A DNA stretch of 38,611 nt. Origin: JAWKTM01 sp041399085 (GTDB lineage Bacteria; Planctomycetota; Planctomycetia; Pirellulales; Pirellulaceae). A model generated the notes under the pieces. The model saw nothing but the letters and a program-made list of their open reading frames with translations. It did not search any database and was not told the DNA's origin. Made by a program: the position numbers and the translations under genes. The number at the start of each line of letters is the position of its first letter. The first letter of the stretch is position 1. The stretch covers positions 1 to 38,611 of the forward strand of contig JAWKTM010000069.1 in NCBI GenBank assembly GCA_041399085.1, in the 5' to 3' direction. This document shows positions 37,971 through 38,611 of the stretch, in pieces.

Positions 37971-38008
37971 AAAAAGGAACGGGCGCCGTCAGGCCGAACC
38001 GGCGCCCG
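37971..38008 (-). terminator. Intrinsic terminator
   Basis: On the minus strand the stem CGGGCGCCG/CGGCGCCCG (38000-38008 with 37980-37988) is followed by TTCCTTTTT (37979-37971). It lies 18 bases past the stop of the TPR-like gene and is correctly oriented to end it. Confidence 0.8.
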
Positions 38009-38026
38009 CCCAGTAGCGCACGCGCG

Positions 38027-38611
38027 CTACCAATTCTGGATCAAGGTCTTCCCTAAATTCTCAAACGCTTTCTTCGCCGGCCAGGCGACGCCACCGCCAT
38101 GAGCCATCGCTTTCATATAAGCTCGAGCCGCATCCGAGGTCCGGCCCTCCGCTTCGTATCCCGCGCCCAACTCGCGGTAACCATCCACGACGCTCAAACC
38201 GCTGGCTGTCGCCCCGTCCATATGTTGCTCGGCTCGTTCCAAAGCCCCGTGGTCGAGGCACAGACCGCCGAGCACGTTGTGAGCCTTGCCGACAAAGTTG
38301 TCGGCGCCCAAGGCCGTTAGCAAGTCGCCCACGGTCGGCGGCACGACCTGCGGGACATCGGCGGCCAGGGCGGAATCGGTTTCGGGCACATCCACAAGAG
38401 CCGTGGTGGCAACGATCGCCTCGGCGTTGGCAATCGCGTGCTCGAATTCCGTCATCGCCGCCAGTTCGCACATGCCTTTCGGCAGAGGCACGTCGCCCGT
38501 TGGGACATAACCGACCAATCGCGTGCGTCCCAACTCGACTCGGTCATACCAATCGATCGAAGCATCCGCCCGAGTCAGCCACAGAATGCCACGATAGTAG
38601 TGAACCAGGGC
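38027..38611 (-). CDS. C-terminal part of a TPR-like protein (runs off the window)
   Basis: An open frame of about 194 residues continues to the window edge, so the N-terminus is missing. The end region has helical pairs typical of tetratricopeptide-like repeats: NVLGGLCLDHGALERAEQHMDGA, then ELGAGYEAEGRTSDAARAYMKAMAHGG, then PAKKAFENLGKTL. The upstream part (VHYYRGILWLTRADASIDWYDRVELG) is also helical and may start another repeat or domain. The TTG at 38531-38533 that could open a shorter frame is ignored because sequence before it reads as protein. A protein-interaction role is likely; no further function is assigned. A good intrinsic terminator follows. Confidence 0.6.
   Translation of the reverse strand, partial: ALVHYYRGILWLTRADASIDWYDRVELGRTRLVGYVPTGDVPLPKGMCELAAMTEFEHAIANAEAIVATTALVDVPETDSALAADVPQVVPPTVGDLLTALGADNFVGKAHNVLGGLCLDHGALERAEQHMDGATASGLSVVDGYRELGAGYEAEGRTSDAARAYMKAMAHGGGVAWPAKKAFENLGKTLIQNW

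Overview
The window looks like a chromosome segment of a planctomycete, most likely in or near the Pirellulales. Moderately high GC, a DUF1559 prepilin-like protein, a Tat-exported DUF1501 protein, two PVC-type propeller 'membrane-bound dehydrogenases' (one with a C-terminal CxxCH cytochrome), a leucine-rich-repeat lipoprotein and a stand-alone MraZ-like protein together form a typical planctomycete gene set. This is inference from family content; no rRNA or other phylogenetic marker is present.

Layout. 0-5 kb: a small FN3-like protein (-), a 21-bp tandem-repeat block, a DUF1559 protein, tRNA-Lys(UUU), a TIM-barrel glycosidase-like gene broken by an amber codon and a frameshift, and an MraZ-like protein. 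5-8.4 kb: an LRR lipoprotein and a phosphofructokinase (both -). 8.7-14.8 kb: the most striking unit, a three-gene inorganic-carbon uptake operon, made of DabA (DUF2309, with all four metal/catalytic residues), a NuoL-like DabB, and a second, divergent NuoL/M-like antiporter subunit translationally coupled to DabB. 14.8-19.8 kb: palindromic repeats, two membrane metalloproteases (YugP-like; S2P with CBS domains), a tiny lipoprotein, and a periplasmic HtrA/DegP protease followed by a structured 3' region with an intrinsic terminator. This segment is a small envelope-proteolysis neighbourhood.

19.8-27.2 kb: a frameshifted methyltransferase (-), a secreted double metallo-beta-lactamase-fold protein, an LLM flavin oxidoreductase, and uvrA, whose last codons lie in a dispersed repeat. 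27.2-34 kb: a PVC-type propeller protein and a DUF1501 protein on the minus strand, diverging from a large PVC-type propeller/cytochrome protein. Both propeller genes carry frameshifts. 34-38.6 kb: a cluster of small stress/signalling genes, comprising a PUA/EVE-like protein, a tiny acidic protein and an Hsp20 (each with a near-perfect Shine-Dalgarno), a candidate sigma-54 promoter, a degenerate receiver domain lacking the phospho-Asp, a BON-domain protein and a receiver-ANTAR regulator. It ends with the C-terminal part of a TPR-like protein.

Four otherwise well-conserved genes carry between them six single-base indels and one in-frame stop. Five of the indels are explained by gain or loss of one base in or next to a short homopolymer run. 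Read errors in a draft assembly are therefore as likely as true pseudogenes, and the breaks should be checked before biological meaning is attached.
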